Below are positions 11,816 to 22,264 of a DNA stretch of 64,000 bases, piece after piece. Positions within the stretch are counted from its first letter, which is position 1; each line of letters opens with the position of its first letter. Under the pieces are notes generated by a model. The model saw only the letters and a program-made list of their open reading frames with translations, had not been told where the DNA came from and did no database searches. A program made the translations under genes and the position numbers. The DNA comes from Malachius bipustulatus (lineage: Eukaryota > Arthropoda > Insecta > Coleoptera > Melyridae): positions 27,127,867 through 27,191,866 of the forward strand of contig OU342630.1 in assembly GCA_910589415.1 (NCBI GenBank), read 5' to 3'.

Positions 11816-12127
11816 TGTGGGACCACCTCTACGGTAGCTGTCCTTGGCTGCTTCCGCCGCCGGCAGTACGGTGGTCTGACGGTGAATTTCGACGGGGAAC
11901 CACCGACCGTCTGCAAGCAGTAGCAGTGGGGAGACGTCGAACGAGGACAGACAGAGTTCAACGCGAACAAGATCAGTGAGGAAATGGAAACGCTCCGGGC
12001 TGCTACTCAATGTATTCTTATATATTCTAATAATAATCAATTACGAAGTGTTACGAGATTAGAGTTGAATAAAAATAGTTGTAGAAATACGGTGTTTCCC
12101 TGTGTCTCTACAAATTAGTCTACAACA
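11816..12127 (+). repeat. 3' LTR of the non-autonomous gypsy element
   Basis: It is 312 bp and identical by eye to 6321-6632. The bases before it (ATCAGGATGGTCGAC) are a poor polypurine tract. The CATG target duplication follows at 12128-12131. Confidence 0.92.
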
Positions 12128-12131
12128 CATG

Positions 12132-15100
12132 GCCGTCTTTTCACGACGTATATGTCTCCTTAATTCATAATAACTGCGAGTTATCTTCCGTTGATAAGTT
12201 CCAATATTTGATCTCCACTCTCTCCAAGGAACCTTTGGCTCTCGTTCGTCATCTTCCGTTAACTGAGGAAAATTATTTGATCGCATATGACACACTGATT
12301 GACAGATATCAGAATGAAAGAGTCTTGGCGACCTGTTATTGGAGTACGATTGTTAATTCGTCAAAGTGTCAACCAAATTCGACTCAGTCGTTAAGGGATC
12401 TTCTTAATACTTTCAATGAGAATATTGCTGCTCTACAGAAATTCTCTAATTTAGATTTGTGGGATTTCACGCTTTTTAATTGGCTACTTCACAAGGTCGA
12501 CGATTCAACCCGCAAGAGGTTTGAGTTAAAATTCGCGCAGGAGGAATTCCCTAGTTTTAACGATCTGAAATGTTTTTTGACTAGTCAGTGTCGTGCCTTA
12601 GAAACTCATGAGATGAGTATGCCTTCAAGGTCGTCCAATAAGCACGCCTCAGACCCCAATCAAGCAAATTCGCGCCCTGCAGACAAACGCAAGCCACATA
12701 CATTTATGGTGTCATCTGCCGAGCAATCTCAAAAGAGTAGTCATATTACTTCTTGCTCATATTGCAATGACAAATCGCATTCTATCCAAAAATGCAATGC
12801 GTTTGTAAATTTGTCCCCACATAAGAGGTTCACAACCGCTAAGGCCGCACGCTGGTGCACCAATTGCCTAAGTGATTCGCATTTATTTTCGGCATGTCAG
12901 TCTACATTCACATGTAGACAGTGTGCTGGTAAGCATCACACATTGCTACATTTCTTTAAATCTTCCGACATGAACGGAGGTTCGAATAATAATACGGCTC
13001 CTACTGAGTCTCCCGCTCAAGCTTCCAAAACGAACGCTTCTCCTTCACTTGCTATGTCCTCAATAGGAAAGCATTCGGGGTTGTCTCATTCGGTATTATT
13101 GGCAACAGTTCAATTACAAGTCCGTGATAAATGGGGCAACTACCAATCCGTGAGAGCGCTCTTGGACTCGGGAAGTCAAACGAGTTTCATAACAGATCGC
13201 TGTCGCAAGCGTCTGGCGCTTCCTCTTATTCCTTCGTCATCACCGATCATTGGTGTCGCTCATACATCCATAACTTCTTCACACGGTGTTGTGAATTGTT
13301 CAGTTCGCTCCGATGGACCCTCGCCAATTAGTTTTAATGTGTCTGCAATGGTATTACCATCTATATGTTCGAATTTACCGACCATAACATTATCTGCTGA
13401 TGCGTGCTTTGACAATTTGAAACTCGCTGATCCCTCTTGGCATTCCCCTGGTCCCGTTGACATGCTGCTCGGAGCTGAAGTTTTCGCCCTGATTGTCAAG
13501 GAGGGTGTAATAGCTGGCGATGGTAATAGACCTGCTGCTATTAATACCATATTTGGTTGGGTTTTGTTTGGTCCAACTTCAGCTACATCTGCATCGCCCG
13601 CACATTCTTTTTTTGTCTCACATTCAAATGAGCCTTGTCTTAATGACACTTTAAAACAGTTTTGGAGTCTTGAGGAGGTTTCTGTCAAACCAATTATTGC
13701 TCCTGAAGATAAAGAGGTGGAAGATTTGTTTGTAAATAGTCACTTTCGCGAACCTTCTGGACGCTTCGGAGTGTGCTTGCCCTTCAAGGACTCTCGATTA
13801 TTACCGACCTTTGACGGTTCCATCGAAATTGCCGATCGCCGTCTTCTTGCTCTTGAACGTAGGTTGTCGAAACAACCTGAGATACGAGATATGTATCACA
13901 ATTTTATGCAAGATTACTTAGACGCTGGACACATGTCCAAACTCACATCTACTCCTCCGCATCCTAATGCTTATTTCATACCTCACCATTGTGTTATGAA
14001 ATCCGAAGGTAGTTCTTTCAAGATTCGTGTTGTCTTTGACGCTTCCGCCAAGGATAATAACGGAAGTTCGCTTAATAGCACTCTGCTTACTGGAAGCAAA
14101 TTGCAAGCCGATATATCGGTTATTTTATTGCTTTTCCGTCTACCAATTTATGTCTTCACCTGCGACATCCGCCAAATGTACCGTCAAATTTCAGTTGAGA
14201 AATCCCATTGTAGTTATCAGCTGATTCGTTGGCGTTTTGACCCGCAGAAGGCAATAGAGACATACATTTTATGTACTGTTACATATGGCGTCTCTAGCAG
14301 TCCCTATCTGGCTATCCGATGCTTACTCCAGCTAGCTCATGAGGGCCAGGATCAATTCCCCCTCGCCGCCGAAGCTATAAATCACAACCTTTACGTTGAC
14401 GATTTTGCTTTAGGTGCTGACGATCTTGCTTCTACTATAGAAATGCGAGATCAATTGATCCAGCTATTAAATCTTGGATGTTTTGAATTGCGAAAGTGGG
14501 CATCTAATCACTCAGAGGTGTTGAGTGGGATCCCTGAAATGCATCGTCAGACACAAGCATCTGACTTCGATCCGGAGTCAGAATCGGTGGTTAAGATTCT
14601 AGGCCTTCAATGGCAAGCTAGTTCGGACTCATTTTCTTTTAGTGTCAACCCAATCAATACTGACTGCTCCAAGCGATCGATTCTTTCGGAAATTGCCCGA
14701 ATTTATGACCCCCTTGGGTTTCTCTCTCCAGTTACATTCTTTGCTAAGCATTTGATCCAACGTCTTTGGGCTTTGGGCTTAAATTGGGATGAACTTCCAC
14801 CCGTTGATATTTGCTCACAATGGCAAGCTTATAAGGCTTCACTATCGAAGCTAAGCCATGTGAAAATACCCAGATGTTTAAAGCCTGCGACTTTCGTGGA
14901 ATGCCAACTACACGCTTTCTGCGATGCCTCTGAGGCTGGTTACGCTTGTGTAACATACTTCCGTTTTGTGGACAATTATGGTAATATTCAAGTTTCGTTG
15001 ATAATGGCCAAATCAAAGGTCGCTCCCCTCAAAAGGATATCGATTCCACGCCTCGAGTTATGTGCCGCGTCTTTATTGTCGGATGTAGTATCCTTCATTC

Positions 15101-16113
15101 TTACCACGTTTAATGATCGCCTAATGATCAATAACGTTACCGCATGGAGTGACTCTACCGTTGCTCTATCATGGATACGATCATCCCCACACAAATGGAA
15201 AACATTTGTAGCCAATAGGGTGAGTCACATACAAGATGTTGTCCCTCCTGATCGATGGCGCCATGTTCCATCAGCTGATAATCCCGCTGATCCGGCCTCG
15301 CGAGGTCTCCTTCCCGAAGGGATGTTGTCATGCTCGCTTTGGTGGGCGGGTCCCCAGTGGCTCAGCCAACCGCCTTCAATGTGGCCGTCAGATTTTTCAA
15401 ATTCTAATGATACCCAAGAAGAAATTAAGACTATTTCCCTCCTAACAGAAATTATTCCGACGGAGATTGATGACCTTCTTGTTCGTGTATCCTCTCTAAC
15501 TAAGATTCAGCGTGTTCTTGCGTATTGCTTCCGCTTTATTTACAATTGTACAAACTCTTGTAGGAGGCACGGAGTGTTGACCTATTCCGAATTGCATCAT
15601 TCTTTGCTGATTATGGTTAAGACTGTGCAATCAGTCGCCTTTCATTCTGAAATTGCTCAGATTCGACAGGGGTCCTCTGTCCCAAAATATTTGCAGAGGT
15701 TATCCCCTTTTATTGATGACAAAGGAATCCTTAGAGTGGGAGGTCGTTTGGTAAACGCAACTTTGCCCTTTGAGACCAAACACCCTGCTCTTTTACCGGG
15801 TAAACACAGGCTCACTGAATTGATAATCCAAAATATTCACGAACTGAATGCTCATTCAGGAGTTCACACCACGATGTATTTGGTTGAACAGAATTTCTGG
15901 GTGCTTTCGGCGCGAAAGGTAATTCGCGGCTTGCTAAGTAAATGCAACCGTTGTTTCCGTACACGTCCTACTTGCACTGCCCCTCCTATGGGTGATCTTC
16001 CATCGCTTCGTGTAAGCCAACTTAAGGCTTTCAGTGTCGTAGGAGTTGATTATGGTGGTCCTTATTCCATTTTATTATCTCGCCGTCTGTGGCCACCGCC
16101 ATCGGAATTCTAA
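12132..16113 (+). CDS. BEL B gag-pol polyprotein, main part, with truncated integrase
   Basis: About 1326 codons are uninterrupted. In order (residues counted from 12208): the DUF1759 gag domain (to about 130), three cysteine/histidine knuckles (CSYCNDKSHSIQKC near 190, CTNCLSDSH near 220, CRQCAGKHH near 235), an A17-type aspartic protease (LLDSGSQTSF near 316), reverse transcriptase (FDASAKDNNG near 610, catalytic YVDDF near 728), RNase H (FCDASEAGY near 904) and the integrase zinc-binding region (near 1190-1250). The protein stops just after GVDYGGPY, the first catalytic Asp of the integrase, followed by unrelated residues; the rest of the DDE core is deleted. Open pol with a cut integrase suggests a young but integration-defective copy. 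The frame joins 5869-6320 across the gypsy insertion. Confidence 0.93.
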
Positions 16114-16319
16114 GACGACCTTTGGTCAAGCTATGCCCTCTACCATCGCAGTAGACGGTGTCATATATATTCATGTACATACGCAATTTGTTTCTGTAAG
16201 TTAAACAGAGTCATTTTTATTTTAATGTTTCATATTATTAATGCAGGCGCAAGTGCCAGAATGTATTTACGTTTTTCCGAATTGTCCGGAAAATTACTTT
16301 GTAATTTTGGTGGGCGGTA
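16114..16319 (+). other. 3' untranslated region and polypurine tract of BEL B
   Basis: This short AT-rich stretch lies after the integrase truncation. It ends in GGTGGGCGGTA directly before the LTR, which serves as the polypurine tract. Confidence 0.55.
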
Positions 16320-16788
16320 TGTTCCGTTCCCATGTTTTCCTTTTCCATATAATTCCCTCCTTATTTTGAATTATGCACGGGGGGGGAGAGGAACGTGACA
16401 ACATGGTGCGCGAGACCATGTCCTATGGGCATACAGCCAAAGGGTGCCTGCCTACCACTTCACCCAAGAGAATGAGAAGAACTGTCGTCGCGGTCGGTCC
16501 ACTTCCGGGTGTATACATAAGATGAGTGTTTACATTGCAATCCACAAGTGCTATGCGACGCGATAGTATCTTCGGCCCTTGTCGCCAAATGAAAGCTCAC
16601 TAAGCTGTCTACATGGGATATTTAAGGTAGGTGCATAATTATAATCCTAGAAATTATACCCCTTAATTGCTCCCCTAATTATTTTCCCGCTGGTCCTTCG
16701 AGTAATTAAATTATTCAAAATTCCAAACCGCGTGACTTACTATACAAATAGAACAATTAAGTTCTTGGCAGTAAGTCTATACGCAACA
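16320..16788 (+). repeat. 3' LTR of BEL element B
   Basis: It is 469 bp and matches 4836-5303 except for one extra G in a homopolymer. The GCTAC duplication follows at 16789-16793. Confidence 0.93.
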
Positions 16789-16880
16789 GCTACAGTTCAT
16801 GGGTCAATTACCATATACCAAGTAAAAATACCAAGACATGTAGGACACAAAGAGCAAGGAACCGTACAGCTTCATAGAGT
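16789..16880 (+). pseudogene. older BEL/Pao fragment, continuation after BEL B
   Basis: Discounting one GCTAC copy, the frame of 4103-4835 continues as LQFMGQLPYTK to a stop at about 16822. The next frame then gives VKIPRHVGH and VQLH, which in BEL elements lead into RNase H. This is the other flank of the interrupted fragment and is heavily decayed. Confidence 0.75.
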
Positions 16881-17301
16881 GGGCCATTGTAACACCCCCA
16901 CTATGACCGTAGGTCTATTGTGGCTCAACATAATGTAAGGACAACCTTGAATAACTAAGTGCGATGTCTAATAATGTGAATTCTTTTTATTTTTATAACT
17001 GAGCATCTCTTTGTTTGCTCAGAATGTTAACACATGATGACTGAACGATTAGTTACTACTGTCAACAGAGACAGCAACTGACAAATCTACTAGCTACTCG
17101 ATCCGCTTAATTGAGCTACATGTTTGCTTTTAAGGTGTGGCAACATTATTTCATTTATATTATTTTATAATACACATAATATCTGACATTAGTAAGATGA
17201 CATTTGACCTTGTATCAGTTCAGTCATTAACCTAAGTATGAAAAACAAGTATGTAAAAAATGGAAGCAACACAATCTACATGGGTACTGTCAGTTCACAA
17301 G
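16881..17301. other. no recognised feature
   Basis: AT-rich sequence with no supported gene or repeat structure. Confidence 0.4.
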
Positions 17302-17512
17302 TAAGGCGGAGGTTACATTGGATGCGAATTCGTACGAAAAACCAATCGTACGAATACTTACGAAATCATCAGAAAGAAACAAACGCGTACATGTTTATGC
17401 ACATGGTTACATTACTTGCATATATTTCTTACAATTTCGTACAAACTCGTACGATTTTCTCAGGCGACCAAAATAATTTGTTTTTTCTGCGACTGTTCGT
17501 ACGATGGATGCT

Positions 17513-17656
17513 GAAATAGTATATTATGCAACGAGCTTATAATGAAGGCTACTAATACGCGAGTATGATGGTTAAGATACGAGCCGTAGGCGAGTGTCTT
17601 AACCATCATAAGAGCGTATTAATAGCCATTATCTGCGAGTTCCATACACTATTTTT
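17513..17656. repeat. large imperfect hairpin (about 60-bp arms)
   Basis: The left arm (AATAGTATATT... AATGAAGGCTACTAATACGC ... TATGATGGTTAAGA) is matched in inverse by TCTTAACCATCATAAGAGCG, GTATTAATAGCCATTAT and CACTATTTT. The innermost 14 bp, TATGATGGTTAAGA/TCTTAACCATCATA, are perfect. It is probably a foldback MITE inside the Harbinger-like element. Confidence 0.8.
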
Positions 17657-18410
17657 TCTACGACCCTTTTTTATTTCATAGAAAAGATTGAAAAATTATA
17701 TATTTTAACAATGACCCGTGTACAATTGCGGATCATTGAGGTTAAGATAGCTTGCTATTTGCTTACGCATATTAGGTACCAAATTTTCTCTTCGTCGCTA
17801 AGATTATTCTGCTGAGATATGTTTTAGTATCAAGTTTAAAGGGCACTACTCACTACTGCGTAATTTTTATTATGCGAAGTTCGAATTCCGAATTTTACGC
17901 TTTGATTTTCAGTAATAATTTTAATAACGTTGACAGCCATTAATTACGATATTGTTTACCTGCGCACGCGACGGTCACGGTCGCAGCGTTGCCTCTTTGA
18001 ATACTATCACGGAGAGCTACGAATGATATAATACTTTATCTTCCTATCTTTTACACGATATACCTACCTATCAAATTAATTAAGGTAACATAAAATCTTG
18101 ATAAATTTTCTTTGAATGTTACTTATGTTCTAAATTAAATAAACGTTCAGAATTTTTTTTTCAGAAATACAGAACTTATATCACAAGGCAATTTTTGTCG
18201 TGAGTATGACAACTCTGTGACTTCGGTTGGCTTGCCGACCAGATTGTGAGCGGAAAGGACCCGATTCGATTGCAAATGCTCCTCTGCCATTGGATAGCTT
18301 GACGAGTGCTTTAATGAAAATTTGTATCTGAATGAGACCCATTAAAGCACTGGTGATTCATACTTAATATGCAGATTAAAGGTTGGGAGTAGAAAAAATT
18401 AATATTAGGT

Positions 18411-18499
18411 ACGGGTCGGGTCGGGTTGAGTCGAGTGTGAGGTCGGGTTGGGTCGAGTCGGGTCGGGTTGGGTCGGGTCGAGTGGGGTCGGGTCGGGTC
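18411..18499 (+). repeat. GGGTC-type simple repeat
   Basis: Units of GGGTC, GGGTT and GAGTC repeat for about 90 bp. Its translations (GSGRVGSGRV, or Pro-Thr-Arg on the other strand) are artefacts. Confidence 0.9.
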
Positions 18500-18554
18500 T
18501 ACTGGTCCAAGAAAGGCAATCTTTATGGGACCACTCCAAACATACACATACCTC

Positions 18555-18718
18555 TCAACAACACGAAGATGACCTATTTTGTTTTAAGTCTTGTTCCGTA
18601 TATGAAACAACTTCCAACTAATAGAAAATTATATGTCCGAACAAAGTTTCAGGAATTTCTTATGAATGAGCATGAACTAATGACTCGACTTCACGATACT
18701 ACACAGGAAGTAATTTAA
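18555..18718 (+). pseudogene. BESS-motif fragment of a MADF/BESS-type protein
   Basis: The segment TYFVLSLVPYMKQLPTNRKL followed by FQEFL has the FxLSLxPxMKxLPxxRKL pattern of the BESS protein-interaction motif. It ends at TAA 18716-18718. The following sequence (18749-18964) is serine/threonine-rich with no domain. In Harbinger-type transposons a MADF-BESS protein is encoded beside the transposase. No MADF domain or start codon is visible, so this is a remnant. Confidence 0.6.
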
Positions 18719-19264
18719 CGTCAATCTCGTCAATATACCACAGTACCAATGCCTTCACCTGCATATAGATCTACTTCAACAGATCTTTCACAGCCACCTT
18801 CAGTTCAATCAGTAAATTATTCTACATCCAGTTCATTAAATGATCGTGATCCTGGAAGTGGTAGGATCAACAAAATCATATTTCTCGAACTTTCAACCAG
18901 ATTTTCCATAAGTTATGTACCTACTACATTTTATGAAATAATTGTTACTGATGAACTGTTATAGAAAAAATACATAAAATATACTCGTATTACTTGATAT
19001 GATAATTTTTTACATAATAATACCTACCTCAACGTTACAATTAATTTTTCTTCAGGTGTAATGCATTCTCGAAAGTTCAAGTGCTTGTGAAGTTGAGTTT
19101 CAACAGATTTTAGTATGCAATCGAATGTAATTGAATGTAACCAGTCTATCTTACGTATTAGTACGACTTAATTTCTTACGAATTCGTAAGAATAAATTTT
19201 CGTACGCATTCGGATCCAATGTAACCGCCGCCTTAGAGTTACACTAATAATAATTATTATTTAT

Positions 19265-19440
19265 ACCAGGGGCCCATTTCATAAAACATTTAAAAATGAC
19301 AATTCGACAAATTGTCACATTTGTTGTGACAAATTTCTATAATCATTAATAAATTACATTGTTTTTTTAAAATTTGCCGCAACCAAAGTGACAATTTGTC
19401 GATTTTCATTTGTAAACGTTTTATGAAATGGACCCCAGGT
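19265..19440. mobile_element. MITE, 176 bp, about 55-bp inverted repeats
   Basis: The left end, ACCAGGGGCCCATTTCATAA, is mirrored by TTATGAAATGGACCCCAGGT at the right end, and pairing continues through the AAATTGTCAC/GTGACAATTTG segment. The middle is AT-rich. The superfamily is unassigned. Confidence 0.85.
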
Positions 19441-19464
19441 AGTAATTTGGTACTTTTTGCACTT

Positions 19465-20124
19465 ATACAGGGTATTTGTTAAACATACGGCAAAAATTCA
19501 AGTGGTTTTTCCCTAAATTATTCTAGAAATATTTTGCCCTTTAATGATTTTTGAAAAGTTGATTTGTTTCATAGGTGCAAAGCGATCGAGTTCTTTGAAA
19601 AAATAATAATTTTAGTCTTTAAAAATTATTACTCTAACTAAAATGGTATTGCGCACTACTTACATTCTGGGATTAGGTATTGATGATTGCAACAAATGTT
19701 CAAAATGCGTTTTTATAGAAAAAACTTCAGTGTGAAATATGTTTATAATCGTATTTATTACTGATTTTGCAATACCGATTATACTTTCCATGTTTCCATT
19801 GCCTTCTGATTATTTTGTTTATATGAAAAAGAATTTTGAAAATGTTTTGTAATCTCTAAACCCAGTGTAGTGCACAGTGAATATTTTTATTACAGCTACA
19901 TATTAATAATATTAAAATAACGCAAAATTATTCCTAATAATAATTTAATTATTATTATTAATTTGATAATTTAAAAATAACAACAATTTTTTTTTTAATT
20001 TGATAACCTGTATCTAAAAAACAAAGCGGTTTTTCAAAAATGATTTAAGAACAAAATATGTTTAGAATAATCCAGGGAACAACCCCTAGAATTCTTGCCG
20101 TATGTTTAACTAACATTCTGTATA
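19465..20124. mobile_element. MITE, about 660 bp, TATA-flanked
   Basis: The termini are TATACAGGGTATTTGTTAAA and, inverted at the right, TATACAGAATGTTAGTTAAA. Homology continues about 90 bp inward (CATACGGCAAAAATTC/GAATTCTTGCCGTATG). The centre is AT-rich and non-coding. TA at the borders suggests a Tc1/mariner-like target, unproven. Confidence 0.8.
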
Positions 20125-20545
20125 AAAATATTTTTATACAATTATAAAAAATAATAATTAGGTACGTGTATCATTTACTACCTTAAAAAAAAATTATTTA
20201 TATTAATTTATTAAATTTTACAGCTCTTGGTATAACTTTTTCTATGGTGATGGATTTGTGCAGATGCATATGTTGTTAATGTTCGCTCAAGAGAGAGAAA
20301 TAGAGAGATATATTTCAGTCTGGATGTACGTGTAGAGTTACTTTCTAAATAACAATAATTAAAGCTACAAAATTCTGCAATTATATTAAATAAATATACA
20401 GTCTATAAAAATTATCTTATAAATAATTTTAAAAAGTATAAAATATTGAGCAATTAATAAAAACACAATCTAAAATGTAAATGTTTTTAGAGCTAAAAGA
20501 AAAGACTACTTAGCAGCATAATCGACCAACATCAATAACACTTTC

Positions 20546-21349
20546 TACCGAGTGACAAGTTTCAAAGCAGAACATAGGCGAATAGCACGGGAAATCACAT
20601 ATTTGCAGTTTATTTCTCACCACTTTTTTCTACAAGAATGGTAATGATGTCTATCGAAAGAGAATTATTTTCTGAACATGCTGATACCAAAATACCTACA
20701 AATTAACAGTTTTATATCATGAATATTTTAAACATTTTCAAAATTAAAAGACGAGCAGCCATGACATGCTAAATTCGGACAACTTTTTCACTGTCAAAGC
20801 AAATATTTTCAATGATTTTATTTATTTATTTGAAATTAATATTCCCGCCCTTTTATAAATTGCGCTTCGAACTTGTCCAAGTTGTTGGTTAATAACGAGT
20901 GCACATTCGGCCACCATGAGCTCTGTAAATTTTATTTTTAAGGTAACCCCAAGAAGAACCTCAAGGAAAGTCACAACAAGGATAAGGTGCTAAATCGGGA
21001 GATCTGGCCGGCCAGTTAATAGTACCACGGCGATAAACACGCATTAGAATAGCTATTATTATTATTATTATTATTCATTGACAATCTTTGCAGGGAAACG
21101 TGTATCAGTAATTAAAAATATTTGTTTTGACAGTAACAAAATTATTCGAATTAGGCATGTCATAGCCGCTCACACTTTTAATTTTGAAAATGTTTAAGTG
21201 ATTCTGTCACCATAAAGAAACTGTTAATTGTTAAGTATTTGGTATCAGCATTACCATTCTTGTAGATAAAAGTGGTGAGAAATAAACCACAAATATGTGA
21301 TTTCCAATGCTATTCGCCTATGTTCTGCTTTGAAACTTGTCATACGGTA
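20546..21349 (-). mobile_element. 804-bp DNA transposon remnant with about 165-bp inverted repeats and a transposase scrap
   Basis: Left and right arms (20546-20715 and 21205-21349) are inverse copies: GACAAGTTTCAAAGCAGAAC... and CTACAAGAATGGTAATG... occur in both. On the minus strand within the core (about 21045-20860) the reading WPARSPDLAPY followed by WGYLKNKIY is recognisable. This is the signature of the C-terminal catalytic region of insect IS630/Tc1-mariner-related transposases, with the third acidic residue in SPD. Stops interrupt it. The element is an internally deleted derivative. Confidence 0.8.
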
Positions 21350-21499
21350 TAATTAATTATTGTAGTCATTTTCAATTTAATTCAAGATTTGTTGCAAAGA
21401 GAAATAGGTAGTAGAATTACACCCAAACAAACAAATACAAAATATGATATTAATTGAAATGTCATTTAATGTCAAAATATCATTACCCTAATTTAAAAA

Positions 21500-21979
21500 A
21501 TACTTTAATTTAAAGAAAAAAGGGACTAAAAGAAATCTTTTGGAAAATCCAACAAAAAAGAGAAAAATTGTTGTAACTTCAGATGAAGAAAGTGACGTTG
21601 ATTCCTTATTTTCGCTTAGATCAGATAGCATCATCTCATTAGTGACCACACATTACTAGAACTAAGAGAAGAACAGAAAATTAAAGCAAATGACTACGTT
21701 CTCATGCAGTTTCCTACAAAGTCCACAGTAGTGTACTACATAAGAAAAGTAATACAAACAATAAATAACTGTGAGGAACCTGCCGCTGGATACATAAGTG
21801 AAGAATATAAGAATAAATTTTTGAGAAAAAAGTTTAACAAAATGATCTTTTATTATCCAGATGTCCTCGACATATCTGATGTTGAGAAAAGAGATATTGT
21901 AGCAATTCTACCAAGCCCTTTGATGAACCACAAATGTATGAAATTTGATGTTAATTTAGGCAATTGCAAGCTACAATAG
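21500..21979 (+). pseudogene. C-terminal tail of a pogo/jerky-type transposase
   Basis: A basic/acidic linker (NPTKKRKIVV, then TSDEESDVDS) is followed after a stop by DYVLMQFPTKSTVVYYIRKV, GYISEEYKNKFLRK and VEKRDIVAILPSP. This order (acidic linker, small beta-barrel-like tail ending in a DIVxxLP motif) is what I know from the end of many insect DDE_1 (Tigger/jerky) proteins. The DDE domain itself is not present. The assignment is by resemblance only. Confidence 0.5.
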
Positions 21980-22264
21980 ACTACTTACTGTACCTATACA
22001 ATATACATAGCACCCATGTCAAATTTGTCCCACATACATGTTAAATCTACCCCCTATATGGGGCAGATTTGACTGGATGCATACTATAATTAATTGTGTT
22101 TTTTTTTTCATGTTTATTGTATTATATAATTTTGTAAATGTAGCCAATGGTTGCTAATAAACAACTTTTGGTGAAAATACCTCTTTCAGTAATTTAATTT
22201 TTTGTAAACCTTAAAAAAGTCAAATGAAAAAAGCATGTCAAATTTGCCCAAATTTCCTCTAGAT
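21980..22264. other. no recognised gene
   Basis: AT-rich sequence. Two short stretches, CATGTCAAATTTGTCCCA at 22015 and CATGTCAAATTTGCCCAAA at 22234, resemble each other and may be decayed repeat ends. Confidence 0.35.

Larger units (their letters stand above)
6321..12127 (+). mobile_element. non-autonomous gypsy-type LTR retrotransposon carrying a 91-bp minisatellite
   Basis: LTRs of 312 bp at 6321-6632 and 11816-12127 read as identical throughout. They begin TGTGGGACCACC and end CTACAACA. The target duplication is CATG (6317-6320 and 12128-12131), 4 bp, as is usual for gypsy-group elements. The interior holds only decayed fragments: a protease/linker trace, a broken reverse transcriptase (9397-10050), an integrase C-terminal tail (about 10160-10455) and then an array of 13 units of 91 bp. 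RNase H and the integrase core are missing. Matching LTRs with a dead interior imply that proteins from another copy moved it recently. Confidence 0.9.
4836..16788 (+). mobile_element. BEL/Pao LTR retrotransposon B, interrupted by a gypsy element
   Basis: Two near-identical LTRs of 468 and 469 bp (4836-5303 and 16320-16788) enclose a single BEL gag-pol reading frame. The 5-bp target duplication GCTAC is at 4831-4835 and 16789-16793. The LTRs begin TGTTCCG and end GCAACA, and the one difference I found is the length of a G-run (7 versus 8). Removing the internal gypsy insertion (6321-12131) leaves about 6.1 kb, a normal size for BEL/Pao. The integrase is truncated, so the copy cannot be autonomous. 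It sits inside an older BEL fragment. Confidence 0.92.
17302..19235 (+). mobile_element. Harbinger/PIF-like DNA element, deleted
   Basis: Inverted termini TAAGGCGGAGGTTACATTGG (17302) and, on the other strand at the right end, TAAGGCGGCGGTTACATTGG (19235) bound about 1.9 kb. The subterminal 100 bp on both sides are rich in TCGTACGA and TTACGAA words. The interior has a BESS-like coding piece (18555-18718), a GGGTC simple repeat and a large hairpin, but no DDE transposase. BESS motifs are known from the MADF-type second protein of PIF/Harbinger elements, which supports the class. The target duplication is ambiguous because the ends are palindromic (TAA/TTA, or TA). Confidence 0.7.

Noticed and set aside
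18311..18547. Proline/threonine/arginine-rich small protein on the minus strand
   Set aside because: It is a translation of the GGGTC simple repeat.
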